A stretch of 59,717 nt of DNA from AG25 sp035604455 (GTDB taxonomy: Bacteria; Gemmatimonadota; Gemmatimonadetes; Gemmatimonadales; GWC2-71-9). A program made the position numbers and the translations under genes. Under the pieces are notes generated by a model, which was not told where the DNA came from, searched no databases, and saw only the letters and a list, made by a program, of their open reading frames with translations. The stretch is taken from positions 1 through 59,717 of the forward strand of contig DATNIM010000095.1 in the NCBI GenBank assembly GCA_035604455.1, given 5' to 3'. Positions 16,022 to 24,561 of this stretch are shown here, piece after piece (the first letter of the stretch is position 1; each line of letters begins with the position of its first letter).

Positions 16022-16795
16022 TCACACCTCGGCATAGAGCTCACCTGGATAGCGCACCGTGACCAGGTAGAGGCCCTGCGGCGGTGCGGGTGGACTGGCC
16101 GCTTGGTTGTCTCGGGCGCGGAGCAGTTCGGAAAGGTCGGATAGCGGACGCCGGTGGAGCGCGATGTCGATCATCGCTCCGACCAGAAACCGCACCATGC
16201 GGTGTACGAACCGGTTGGCCTCGATGGTGAACGTCACTCCCGCTCCGTCTGCGCGCGGCGTCCATTCGGCGCTGGCCACGCTGCAGCGGTAGTCGGGTGT
16301 CCCTCCGGCGGCGAGTCCCCGGAACTCGTGCTCCCCCGGCAGCACACTCGCGGCCTCGCCGAGCAGGCCGACGTCGAGGGGTCGGCCGAGGGCCCATTCG
16401 TAGGGCCGGCGAAACGGGGAGCGGGCGGCGTCATCGGTGCCGACGACGTAGCGGTAGCGACGCGCGATGGCGCTCGACCGGGCGTGGAAACCGGGTTGCA
16501 TCGGATGCACCCGCTCGACCCAGATGTCACGCGGCAAGAGCGCGTTCAGCGCGCGCCGCACGCCGTCCGGATCGTGGGTCCAGCGGCCACCGAGCGCAAA
16601 CCCCACACCCTGTCCGAGGGCGTGCACTCCGGTGTCGGTCCGCCCCGCCCCCACCGCCCGGCTCGGACGCCCGACCAGGCGCGCCAGCACCGCCTCGAAC
16701 TCCGCCTGTACTGAGCGACCGGCCGGCTGCCGCTGCCACCCGACGAACTGGGCCCCGTCGTAGGCGATGACGGCGAGGTAAGGCCGGCTCGTCAC
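16022..16795 (-). CDS. truA: tRNA pseudouridine(38-40) synthase TruA
   Basis: Isomerises uridines 38-40 in the anticodon arm of tRNA. The 257-aa product has the catalytic Asp54 in GAGRTDTGVHA and the EFRGLAAGG and NRFVHRMVRFLVGAM segments. The start is GTG 16795. A well-spaced promoter puts the transcription start on that G, so the message appears leaderless. It is the first gene of the purine/phospholipid operon, so the whole operon may depend on this promoter. Confidence 0.95.
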   Translation of the reverse strand: MTSRPYLAVIAYDGAQFVGWQRQPAGRSVQAEFEAVLARLVGRPSRAVGAGRTDTGVHALGQGVGFALGGRWTHDPDGVRRALNALLPRDIWVERVHPMQPGFHARSSAIARRYRYVVGTDDAARSPFRRPYEWALGRPLDVGLLGEAASVLPGEHEFRGLAAGGTPDYRCSVASAEWTPRADGAGVTFTIEANRFVHRMVRFLVGAMIDIALHRRPLSDLSELLRARDNQAASPPAPPQGLYLVTVRYPGELYAEV

Positions 16796-16801
16796 GGGCG
16801 A

Positions 16802-16830
16802 AAGATAGGAAAAACGAAGAGACCGATCAA
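16802..16830 (-). promoter_or_regulatory. Promoter of truA-pur operon, leaderless start
   Basis: On the minus strand: -35 TTGATC (16825-16830), 17-base spacer, -10 TATCTT (16802-16807). The start is predicted 6-7 bases downstream, at the GTG of truA (16795). There is no room for a ribosome site. Confidence 0.65.
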
Positions 16831-16862
16831 GCGGCGGAGGCCACGCAACCCATTGTCGTTAT

Positions 16863-16892
16863 TTGACAAATGCCCTTTTTCCCGGGTACTTT
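16863..16892 (+). promoter_or_regulatory. Promoter of trpD
   Basis: -35 TTGACA (16863-16868), 18-base spacer, -10 TACTTT (16887-16892). The predicted start is about 16899, leaving only about 14 bases to ATG 16913. The promoter rules out the longer in-frame start at 16853. It is back to back with the truA promoter. Confidence 0.65.
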
Positions 16893-16912
16893 TGGCCAGG
16901 TCAGCGCCCGCC

Positions 16913-17965
16913 ATGTCCACCATGTCCACGTCCGTTGGTCCCATTCAGGAAGCGATTACCGCGCTCGCGAACCGCCAGGGGCTGGGCGAGCATCTGGCCA
17001 CAGCGGTCTTCGGCGCGGTCATGCGGGGCGAGGCGTCCCCCGCCCAGATCGCGGCCCTGCTCATCGGCCTGCGGGTAAAGGGCGAGACCGCAGAGGAGTT
17101 GGCCGGCATCGCGCGGGCCCTGCGCGAAGCGATGGTCCCAGTCGAGGCGTCGGGGCCGTACCTCGTCGACACCTGCGGCACGGGCGGCGGCACGGTCGCC
17201 ACCTTCAATATCTCGACGGCCGCCGCCTTGCTCGCGGCGGGCGCCGGCGCCAGCGTCGCCAAGCACGGCAACCGCTCGTTCACGTCGCGCTGCGGGTCGG
17301 CCGACGTGTTCGAAGCCCTCGGGGTCTCGATCACCCTCGACGCCCAGGGTGCCGCCCGGGTGCTTCGCGAGGCCTGCGTTACGTTTCTCTTCGCACCAAG
17401 CTTCCACCCCGCGATGCGCCACGTGGGGCCCGTCCGCAAGGAGCTGGGCGTGCCGTCGGTGATGAATCTCGTCGGCCCCCTCGCCAACCCTGCGGGCGTA
17501 CGACGTCAGGTGCTCGGCGTCGCGGACCGCGATCGCGCCCCCCTCATGGCCGAGGCGCTGGCGCGGCTCGGCGCCGAGCATGCCATGGTGGTCCATGCGC
17601 GAGTCGGGATGGATGAAATCGCCCCGCAGGGCGTGACCGATGTCTGGGAAGTGCGGGACGGCGCGGTCACGACGTGGGAGCTCCACGCGGCGCACTACGG
17701 CCAGGCGGTGGACGATCTCGCGGCGCTCATGGGCCGAACCCCACAGGAGAACGCCGCACGGGTGGAGCGATTGCTCGAGGGCGGGGCCGGGGACGCAGAA
17801 GGTCGAGCGGCGGTGCTCTTGAACGCGGGGGCGGCGATCTATGTGGCGGGGCTTGCGCCGACCTATGCCGCCGGGGTCGAGCGCGCGGCGGAAGCGTTGC
17901 AGCTGGGCGGCGGGCGCGAGGCGCTCGCGCGCCTGCGCCGCGCCACGGCTAGTACTTCCGGATGA
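16913..17965 (+). CDS. trpD: Anthranilate phosphoribosyltransferase (TrpD)
   Basis: Transfers phosphoribose from PRPP to anthranilate in tryptophan synthesis. The 350-aa product carries DTCGTGGG (PRPP loop, near 82-89), the NISTAAALLAAGAG helix, the KHGNRSFTSRCGSAD anthranilate-binding segment and VPSVMNLVGPLANP. ATG 16913 (or 16922) fits the promoter. The stop overlaps the lexA stop on the other strand by 17 bases. trpE, trpG and trpF are not in the window. Confidence 0.95.
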   Translation: MSTMSTSVGPIQEAITALANRQGLGEHLATAVFGAVMRGEASPAQIAALLIGLRVKGETAEELAGIARALREAMVPVEASGPYLVDTCGTGGGTVATFNISTAAALLAAGAGASVAKHGNRSFTSRCGSADVFEALGVSITLDAQGAARVLREACVTFLFAPSFHPAMRHVGPVRKELGVPSVMNLVGPLANPAGVRRQVLGVADRDRAPLMAEALARLGAEHAMVVHARVGMDEIAPQGVTDVWEVRDGAVTTWELHAAHYGQAVDDLAALMGRTPQENAARVERLLEGGAGDAEGRAAVLLNAGAAIYVAGLAPTYAAGVERAAEALQLGGGREALARLRRATASTSG

Positions 17966-18557
17966 CGCCGACCACGACCCCTTGGACCATGACGTCGCGC
18001 TCGTTCACGCGGAGCGGGGCCATCGCGGGGTTCGCGGGCTGCAGCCGGATCCAGCCGCCCGGCTCGCGGTAGAACTTCTTGACCGTGGCGCTCGTGCCGT
18101 GGACCAGGGCCACGACCATCTGCCCGCTGTCGGCTTGCTGGCGTTCTTGGACGATGACGAAGTCGCCGTCGCGAATCTGTTCGTCGATCATCGAGTTGCC
18201 GCGGACCTTGAGCACATAGCTCCGCCCGCGGCGGGGCACGAGTTCGTCGGGCACGGAAATGGTATCCGCCGTGGTCGTCGCCTCGATCGGCTCCCCAGCC
18301 GCCACGAGCCCGAGAAGCGGCAACTCGGTCGCCCCGCTCTGATGCTTCGGGGGAACGATCTCGATCGCCCGGCTTTCGTTGTGCGTGCGGTGGATGAACC
18401 CCTTGCGTTCGAGGTTCGTCAGATGCTCATGCACGGTCGCGAGCGACTTGAACTCGAAGCGCTCGGCAATCTCCTCGAAGCTCGGGGCGTACCCCTTGTC
18501 GCCGATGTGCGTGGCGATGTAATCGAAGATCTCGCGCTGTCGGCGTGTAAGCGGCAC
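17949..18557 (-). CDS. lexA: SOS repressor LexA
   Basis: Represses the DNA-damage regulon and self-cleaves when RecA is activated. The 202-aa product has an N-terminal winged helix (1-65, with recognition region SFEEIAERFEFKSLATVHEHL) and an S24 protease domain. The cleavage bond is A87-G88, the nucleophile is S122 in GNSMID and the base is K160. All are intact. It starts at GTG 18557, eight bases from a region of CCCGAA direct repeats that is probably its own operator. It is inserted against the direction of the trp genes, between trpD and trpC. Confidence 0.96.
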   Translation of the reverse strand: MPLTRRQREIFDYIATHIGDKGYAPSFEEIAERFEFKSLATVHEHLTNLERKGFIHRTHNESRAIEIVPPKHQSGATELPLLGLVAAGEPIEATTTADTISVPDELVPRRGRSYVLKVRGNSMIDEQIRDGDFVIVQERQQADSGQMVVALVHGTSATVKKFYREPGGWIRLQPANPAMAPLRVNERDVMVQGVVVGVIRKY

Positions 18558-18564
18558 CTTGGCT

Positions 18565-18608
18565 CCCGAAAATAACCCGAAGCGAATCTACCCGAAAATC
18601 GCCCGAAA
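18565..18608. promoter_or_regulatory. CCCGAA direct repeats, candidate LexA operator
   Basis: In the 57 bases between lexA and trpC, CCCGAA occurs at 18565, 18576, 18591 and 18602. They form two copies of a pair spaced 11 bases apart, and the two pairs are 26 bases apart. The pair core is CCCGAAAATnnCCCGAA. An 11-base direct repeat is the geometry of the alphaproteobacterial LexA box (GTTC-N7-GTTC), although the bases differ. The site could act on lexA and on trpC. Confidence 0.5.
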
Positions 18609-18614
18609 GCAAGC

Positions 18615-19409
18615 GTGCCCGCCACCCTCGATTCAATCCTTGCCGTAACACGCGAGCGCGTGGCCGCTCTCAAGGCCGAGGCCCGGACGCTCGAGCGCCG
18701 GGCGGCGGGGCGGGAGCCGATGCCGTTTGCCCGGGCTTTGGGCGGCACAATGGTCGGCGTCATCGCCGAGGTGAAGCGTCGCTCGCCCTCGGCCGGGGCG
18801 ATCGCGCTCGGGCTCGACCCCGCAGCACACGCCCGGGCGTACGCCGCGGGCGGAGCTGTCGCCGTCTCGGTGCTCACCGATGGGCCCCATTTCGGGGGAT
18901 CGCTCGAGGACTTGGAGCAGGTGGCGGCGGCGGTCACCATCCCGGTGCTGCGGAAGGATTTCATCCTGGACGAGCTCCAACTGCTCGAAGCTCGCGGGGC
19001 GGGGGCGAGTGCCGTGCTCTTGATCGTGCGCGCGCTCACGCCCGAGCGGCTCCGTCATCTCGCGCGGGCAGCCCGCGATCTCGCGCTCGGGACGCTCGTC
19101 GAGGCCCACACTGCGGAAGAGCTCGATCGCGCGCTGTCGGTCGAACCCACGGCGGTCGGAATCAATAGCCGGGACCTAAGCACGTTTCTCGTGGACCTGG
19201 GCGCAGCCGAGGCCCTGGTGCCGCTTGTGCCGGCACGCATCCCGACCATTGCCGAGAGCGGGATCGAGAACCGCGCCGATGTGGAGCGCTTCGCGCGAGC
19301 CGGCACCGATCTCGTCTTGGTCGGAAGCTCGGTGGCGCGCGCGGACGATACCGCCGCGTCCGTTCGGGCCCTGTGCGGCGTGCCCCGTACGAAAGGAGCG
19401 CGCGCGTGA
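18615..19409 (+). CDS. trpC: Indole-3-glycerol-phosphate synthase (TrpC)
   Basis: Ring closure of CdRP to indole-glycerol phosphate. The 264-aa TIM barrel shows VIAEVKRRSPSAG (catalytic Lys), VLTDGPHFGGS, PVLRKDFILDE (catalytic Lys), GINSRDL and AESGI. The start is GTG 18615, preceded by the CCCGAA repeats. The stop overlaps trpB by 4 bases. Confidence 0.96.
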   Translation: MPATLDSILAVTRERVAALKAEARTLERRAAGREPMPFARALGGTMVGVIAEVKRRSPSAGAIALGLDPAAHARAYAAGGAVAVSVLTDGPHFGGSLEDLEQVAAAVTIPVLRKDFILDELQLLEARGAGASAVLLIVRALTPERLRHLARAARDLALGTLVEAHTAEELDRALSVEPTAVGINSRDLSTFLVDLGAAEALVPLVPARIPTIAESGIENRADVERFARAGTDLVLVGSSVARADDTAASVRALCGVPRTKGARA

Positions 19410-20617
19410 AGCCGAGCGCGCGCCCGGTGGAATCGGAGCACTCAGGTCGCTTCGGCCGCTACGGCGGCCGCTATGTGCCCGAGACGCTCATGGGGGCGCT
19501 CGATGAGCTCGAGGCGGTGTACGCCGCCGCGTCTCGAGATCCCGCCTTCTGGGCCGAGCTCGAGGAGCTCCTGCGCAACTACGTCGGGCGACCGACGCCG
19601 CTCACCCTCATCCCTCGGTTCGCCGCGACCGCGGGGCCCGCCGTGCTCGTGCTGAAGCGCGAGGATTTGAACCACACGGGCGCCCACAAGATCAACAACA
19701 CCTTGGGCCAGGCGCTGCTGGCCCGCCGGATGGGGAAGCGCCGCATCATCGCCGAGACCGGGGCGGGCCAGCACGGCGTTGCCACCGCCACCGTGTGCGC
19801 GCGCTTCGGCCTGGACTGCGTGGTGTACATGGGCGACGAGGACATGCGGCGCCAGGCGCTGAACGTCTTCCGCATGCAGCTCCTCGGGGCCCGTGTCGTG
19901 CCCGTGCACTCGGGCACGCGCACACTTAAGGACGCGACGAACGAGGCGTTGCGCGATTGGGTGGCGAACGTTACGGACACGCACTACATCATCGGGTCGG
20001 TGGTGGGGCCCGATCCCTTCCCCCGGATGGTGCGGGACTTCCAGTCGGTGATCGGGCGGGAAGCGCGGGTGCAGATGCTCGAGCGCTTCGGGCGCCTGCC
20101 CAAGACCGTCGTGGCGTGCGTGGGCGGCGGGTCGAACGCGATCGGCATCTTCACGGCCTTTTTGGACGACCCGGTGGAGCTCGTGGGCGCGGAGGCGGCT
20201 GGGGAGGGTGTTGACACGCCCCGCCATGCGGCGTCCCTCGGGCGGGGCCGCCCGGGGGTGTTCCACGGCAGCCTGAGCTACCTCCTCCAGGACGCCGACG
20301 GCCAGGTCCAGCCGGCGCACAGCGTTTCGGCCGGCCTCGACTACCCTGGCGTCGGGCCCGAACACGCTTTTCTCAAGGACACCGGGCGCGTATTGTATCA
20401 GGCGGTGACCGATGCCCAGGCCCTGTCGGCGTTCGCGGACTTGGCACGCCTGGAGGGCATCGTGCCGGCGCTGGAGAGTGCGCACGCCCTCGCCTGGGTG
20501 CGCGACGCGGCTCGCGCCGGCCGCTGGAGCGAGGGGGAGATGGTGCTCATCAATCTGAGCGGGCGCGGCGACAAGGACGTGGCGATGGTAGCCGAGCTGA
20601 CGGGAGCGCACCGCTGA
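19406..20617 (+). CDS. trpB: Tryptophan synthase beta chain (TrpB)
   Basis: PLP enzyme condensing indole and serine. The 403-aa product has GRFGRYGGRYVPETLM at the N-terminus, the PLP lysine in HTGAHKINNTLGQALLA, and the phosphate loop GGGSNAIG. It is the TrpB1 type that pairs with TrpA. GTG 19406 overlaps trpC. It is followed by two signalling-type genes before trpA, so alpha and beta subunits are not encoded side by side. Confidence 0.97.
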   Translation: MKPSARPVESEHSGRFGRYGGRYVPETLMGALDELEAVYAAASRDPAFWAELEELLRNYVGRPTPLTLIPRFAATAGPAVLVLKREDLNHTGAHKINNTLGQALLARRMGKRRIIAETGAGQHGVATATVCARFGLDCVVYMGDEDMRRQALNVFRMQLLGARVVPVHSGTRTLKDATNEALRDWVANVTDTHYIIGSVVGPDPFPRMVRDFQSVIGREARVQMLERFGRLPKTVVACVGGGSNAIGIFTAFLDDPVELVGAEAAGEGVDTPRHAASLGRGRPGVFHGSLSYLLQDADGQVQPAHSVSAGLDYPGVGPEHAFLKDTGRVLYQAVTDAQALSAFADLARLEGIVPALESAHALAWVRDAARAGRWSEGEMVLINLSGRGDKDVAMVAELTGAHR

Positions 20618-20628
20618 CCGAGCCGGTC

Positions 20629-22314
20629 GTGACCCAGTCCTTCGGCGCGCCGATCCCGGAGCTCGCGCTGCCGCCGTCGCAGGTCGAAGACCTCCTGCAG
20701 GTCTTCCTCAAGGCCCTTCGCGCAACCCAGCTCTACCTCCCCAACAACCCGGTTTACCAACGCGCCCTCGAGAACCTGCGCGCCGCCTTCCGTCAGGTGT
20801 GGCAGTCAAGCGACGACCTCCACCTGGACGTGAGCGAAGATCAGCTGCGCTGGGAAGACAACGTCGTCTACAAGCAGGAACAGCGGACGGAGAGCATCGC
20901 GTGGACGCTCTTCAAGGACGGCGTGCGGTCGCTCTCGTTCCGCCCGGGGGTGGAAGACTCGGAGATCGTCCGCTTTCTCGCGGTGCTGCACAAGGCGAAG
21001 AACCTCTCGGCCGATGCGGCGGACGACCTCCTCACGCTCCTCTGGGCGGAGGACTACCAGTTCATCGCCTACACGTTCCGGGAGCTCACGAGCGAGGGCG
21101 CGGTCCCGATCGAGCCTGGGGCGCCGCTGCCCAAGGTCCCGCCCACCGAGGTCCGGCACGTCGTGCAGGCCGAGGCGCCGCCGCGGCCCGAGGGCCTGGT
21201 GTCGATCGAGGACTTCGACACGACGCTCTACTTCCTGGAAGACAAGGACATCGAGTACCTGCGCCGGGAGGCCGACCGCGAGTACGCGCAGGACCTGCGG
21301 CGCAACGTGCTCTCGATGCTCTTCGACCTGCTCGAGCTCCAGACCTACGGCACGGTCCGCGCCGAGCTGATCGGGATCGTGGACAGCTTCATCCCGTACC
21401 TCCTCGCTGCCGGCGACTTCCCCTCGGTCGCCTACATCCTGCGCGAGATCCGCGTGGTGATGCAGCGGGCGCGCGAGCTCCTGGCCGAGCACCGCGAGGT
21501 GCTCACGAACCTCCCCGCGCGGCTCTCGCAGCCCGAGGCCCTGTCGCAACTGCTGCAGTCGCTCGATGAGGCCACGGCGCATCCGAGCGAGGCGGAGTTG
21601 GCCGAGACCTTCAACGAGTTGCGCCCCGAGGCGCTGCCGACGCTCGTGGGCTGGATCCCCAAGCTCACGAACGAGCGGGTCCGCGACCTGATCGCGAGCG
21701 CGGCGGCCAAGCTCGCGGAGGTGAACACCGCCGAGGTCGTGAAGGCACTCGCGAGCGGTGACCCCGCGACGCAATTCGAGATGGTACGGCTCGCCGGGCG
21801 CCTGAAGCTCGCCGGCGCGACGGAGGCCCTGGGCCCGCTGCTCGACTCGCCCGATACGTCGCTGCGGCTCGCCACGGTGGACGCCTTGATTCAGATCGCG
21901 AACCACTCCGCCCTGCGGTTTGTCGAGAAGGCCATTGACGATCCGGACCGCGACGTCCGCATCGCGGCCGTGCGGTTCCTCGCGGGACGCGGACACCGCA
22001 ACGCGTTCGCCCGGGTGGACCAGGCGGTCACCGCGGGCAAGCTCCGCGACGCGGACCTGACCGAGAAGATGTGTTTCTACGAAGCCTACGGCATGCTCGC
22101 CGGTACGAAGGGGGTGCCGCTGCTGGAGAAGCTGCTCGTGCCGCGGGGGCTCCTGGGCCGCAAAGAGGACGCGGAAACCCGGGCCTGCGCCGCGATGGCG
22201 CTCGGCAAGATCCGCGCGCCCGAGGCGCGAGCGGCACTCGAGAAAGCGTCGCAGGACAAGGAAGCGTTGGTTCGGAATGCGGTCGCCCGCGCGCTGCGCG
22301 AGATCGGGACGTGA
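20629..22314 (+). CDS. HEAT-repeat protein with conserved N-terminal module
   Basis: A 561-aa cytoplasmic protein without a recognisable enzyme motif. Residues 1-160 form a module with LYLPNNPVYQRALENL, a beta-rich middle and a GVRSLSFRPGVEDSEIVRFLAVL segment. The next gene's N-terminus repeats the same landmarks in the same order. A linker follows, then about 250-560 is helical HEAT-like repeats, e.g. DSPDTSLRLATVDALIQIAN and DPDRDVRIAAVRFLAG, ending with RNAVARALREI. GTG 20629 lies 11 bases after trpB, and the stop overlaps the HD-GYP gene. It is probably a scaffold that works with that protein. The HEAT call is firm; the function is unknown. Confidence 0.75.
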   Translation: MTQSFGAPIPELALPPSQVEDLLQVFLKALRATQLYLPNNPVYQRALENLRAAFRQVWQSSDDLHLDVSEDQLRWEDNVVYKQEQRTESIAWTLFKDGVRSLSFRPGVEDSEIVRFLAVLHKAKNLSADAADDLLTLLWAEDYQFIAYTFRELTSEGAVPIEPGAPLPKVPPTEVRHVVQAEAPPRPEGLVSIEDFDTTLYFLEDKDIEYLRREADREYAQDLRRNVLSMLFDLLELQTYGTVRAELIGIVDSFIPYLLAAGDFPSVAYILREIRVVMQRARELLAEHREVLTNLPARLSQPEALSQLLQSLDEATAHPSEAELAETFNELRPEALPTLVGWIPKLTNERVRDLIASAAAKLAEVNTAEVVKALASGDPATQFEMVRLAGRLKLAGATEALGPLLDSPDTSLRLATVDALIQIANHSALRFVEKAIDDPDRDVRIAAVRFLAGRGHRNAFARVDQAVTAGKLRDADLTEKMCFYEAYGMLAGTKGVPLLEKLLVPRGLLGRKEDAETRACAAMALGKIRAPEARAALEKASQDKEALVRNAVARALREIGT

Positions 22315-23783
22315 GCGAGCCCGGCCGGCGCGCGTCGATCGTGGAAACCGTCCAGTCCACGGACGGCTTCCTGCGGCATGCGGGTCGCGACTTCCTGCTC
22401 GTCTTCTACACCGCCACCCGCTCTCTCAAGCTCTATCCGATCGAGAACGCCCAGGTGCAGAAGGCGCTCGACGACCTGAACGTCACCACCCGACACCTGC
22501 TCGACGTCGAGCGCGAAATCGAGCTGCGGATCCAGGGCGAGTTCATCTTCGTCAATTCGACCCGGCTCAGGCTCGATCTCGACAACTACGCCTCGTTTTC
22601 GCACATCCTCGGGCTGTTCACGCAGTGCGGCATCGGCGCGATGCGGATCGACGAGGGCGTCGATCGGCGGGCGCTGCAGATCTTCCTCTCGCTGCTGCTG
22701 ACCTACGCGGCGAAGGAAGCGGACCCGAACAAGCTCCAGGAAATCGGCCAGAAGCTCACCGAGGCGGGCGTCACGCTGATCTCGCTCGAGGCGCCGTTCG
22801 AGACCGAGGAGGAAGAAGAGGAAGTCGAGCGGCGCAAAGAGGCCGCGAAGCGCACCTACGCCCGCTCGGTCGCGGTGACCAAGGAAGTCATCAACAGCAT
22901 CCGCATGGGCCGTACGGCGAACGTGAAGAAGGTGAAGCGCGCCGTGCAGGCGATCGTCGACCAGGTGCTGAACAACGAGGCCTCGCTCATCGGGCTCACC
23001 ACGCTCCGCGACTACGACGAGTACACGTTCACGCACTCGGTGAACGTCTGCATCTTCTCGGTGGCCCTCGGCCGGAAGCTCGGGTTCACGAAGGTCCAGC
23101 TCTACGATCTCGGCATCGCGGCGCTGTTCCACGACGTGGGCAAGTCGCGCGTTCCGCTCGAGGTGCTGAACAAGGAGGGTGGGCTCACCGACGAGGAGTG
23201 GCGCATCATGACGGCGCACCCCTGGCTCGGCGTGCTCACCTTGTTCGGCCTGCGGGGCTACGGAGAGATCCCCTACCGGGGGATGATCGTCGCCTACGAG
23301 CACCACATGAAGATCGACCTGACGGGGTACCCCAAGTCCGTCCGTCCGCGGGAGCTGTCCATCTTTTCCAAGATCGTGGCCGTGGCGGACGGCTTTGATG
23401 CCGCGACGAGCCGCCGGATCTACCAGACGGTACCGATCCAGCCCGACGAGGTGCTGCGGGAGATGTGGGAGAACCCACGCCGGGGCTACGACCCCGTCGT
23501 GGTGAAGGCGTTCATCAACCTCATCGGCATCTACCCGGTCGGCACGTGCGTCATCCTGGACACCTACGAAGTGGCCATCGTCCACGCGGCCAACCCGGAC
23601 GTGACCGAAGTCCACCGGCCCGTGGTCCAGATCGTCGCCGGCCCGGATGGCGGCGTGCAGCCCCCGCCCGGCATCCTCGCCGACCTCGCCGTGCGGGACG
23701 CCCAGGGCCACCACCCGCGCACCATCGTCAAGGTCACCGACCCCCGTAAGTACGGCATCAACGTCAGCGACTATTTTGCCTGA
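22311..23783 (+). CDS. HD-GYP domain phosphodiesterase
   Basis: Predicted c-di-GMP phosphodiesterase of 490 aa. The N-terminal module (1-150) resembles that of the HEAT protein (LYPIENAQVQKALDDLN, RIDEGVDRRALQIFLSLLL). A highly acidic EEEEE linker follows near 165. The HD-GYP domain has H274-D275 in FHDVGKS and the second signature HH(x6)GYP at 331-341. The domain is complete, so activity is plausible. GTG 22311 overlaps the HEAT gene. A longer frame starting at 22071 lies inside the HEAT gene and is a shadow. Its stop is nested in the trpA start, so trpA translation follows this gene. Confidence 0.88.
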   Translation: MSEPGRRASIVETVQSTDGFLRHAGRDFLLVFYTATRSLKLYPIENAQVQKALDDLNVTTRHLLDVEREIELRIQGEFIFVNSTRLRLDLDNYASFSHILGLFTQCGIGAMRIDEGVDRRALQIFLSLLLTYAAKEADPNKLQEIGQKLTEAGVTLISLEAPFETEEEEEEVERRKEAAKRTYARSVAVTKEVINSIRMGRTANVKKVKRAVQAIVDQVLNNEASLIGLTTLRDYDEYTFTHSVNVCIFSVALGRKLGFTKVQLYDLGIAALFHDVGKSRVPLEVLNKEGGLTDEEWRIMTAHPWLGVLTLFGLRGYGEIPYRGMIVAYEHHMKIDLTGYPKSVRPRELSIFSKIVAVADGFDAATSRRIYQTVPIQPDEVLREMWENPRRGYDPVVVKAFINLIGIYPVGTCVILDTYEVAIVHAANPDVTEVHRPVVQIVAGPDGGVQPPPGILADLAVRDAQGHHPRTIVKVTDPRKYGINVSDYFA

Positions 23784-24561
23784 CGCGATCACCGCCCGCT
23801 GGGAGCGTGTCCGGGCGGAACGGCGGGCTGCGTTCATCCCCTACCTCACGGCGGGTTACCCGACCCCCGAACGCTCGGTCGAGGCATTTCGGATGCTCGA
23901 GCGCGCCGGGGCCGATCTCGTCGAGGTGGGCGTGCCGTTTTCCGATCCGCTCGCTGACGGCGTCACGATCCAGCGCTCGACCCAGACGGCGCTCGAGCAG
24001 GGCGTGACGGTGCCGCGTGTGTTCGAATCGATCGCGCGCGCGGCGCTCGGCGTCCCGGTCGTGATCATGACCTACCTGAACCCGGTGCTCGCCTACGGAG
24101 TGCCGCGCTTCCTCGCGGACGCGGCCGCGGCAGGCGCCTCGGGCCTCCTGCTCACCGATTTTCCCGCGGGCGCAGACCCCGAGCTCGAGGCCGAGGTCGC
24201 AAGCAGCAGACTCGACCTGATCCGGCTCATCGCGCCCACCACCAATCCGAGCCGGCTCGCCCGGGCGGTCCAGGGCGCACGGGGGTTCATCTACTTCATC
24301 TCGCGGCTCGGCGTCACGGGCGTGCGTGACGCGGTGCCGCAGGACCTCGAGACGCATGTGAAGCAGGTCCGCGCCGCGACCGCGCTGCCCATCGCGGTGG
24401 GGTTCGGGATCGCGAACCCGGCCCAGGCCGAGCAGGCGGCGCGCGCGGCGGACGGCGTCGTGGTGGGGAGCGCGTTGGTCGAGGCGCTGGGCCAGGGACT
24501 GGGGGTGGCCGAGCGACTCGCTACCGAGTTGGCCGAGGCCGTGCGGCGGGTCCGCCGATGA
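23776..24561 (+). CDS. trpA: Tryptophan synthase alpha chain (TrpA)
   Basis: Cleaves indole-glycerol phosphate to indole, which is passed to TrpB. The 261-aa barrel has DLVEVGVPFSDPLADG with the catalytic Glu and Asp, the LTDFP loop, GFIYFISRLGVTG and GFGIANPAQ. The start is TTG 23776, eight bases before the HD-GYP stop. Downstream ATGs would cut into the barrel, and the upstream frame is inside the HD-GYP gene. Conserved, full length. Confidence 0.94.
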   Translation: MPDAITARWERVRAERRAAFIPYLTAGYPTPERSVEAFRMLERAGADLVEVGVPFSDPLADGVTIQRSTQTALEQGVTVPRVFESIARAALGVPVVIMTYLNPVLAYGVPRFLADAAAAGASGLLLTDFPAGADPELEAEVASSRLDLIRLIAPTTNPSRLARAVQGARGFIYFISRLGVTGVRDAVPQDLETHVKQVRAATALPIAVGFGIANPAQAEQAARAADGVVVGSALVEALGQGLGVAERLATELAEAVRRVRR

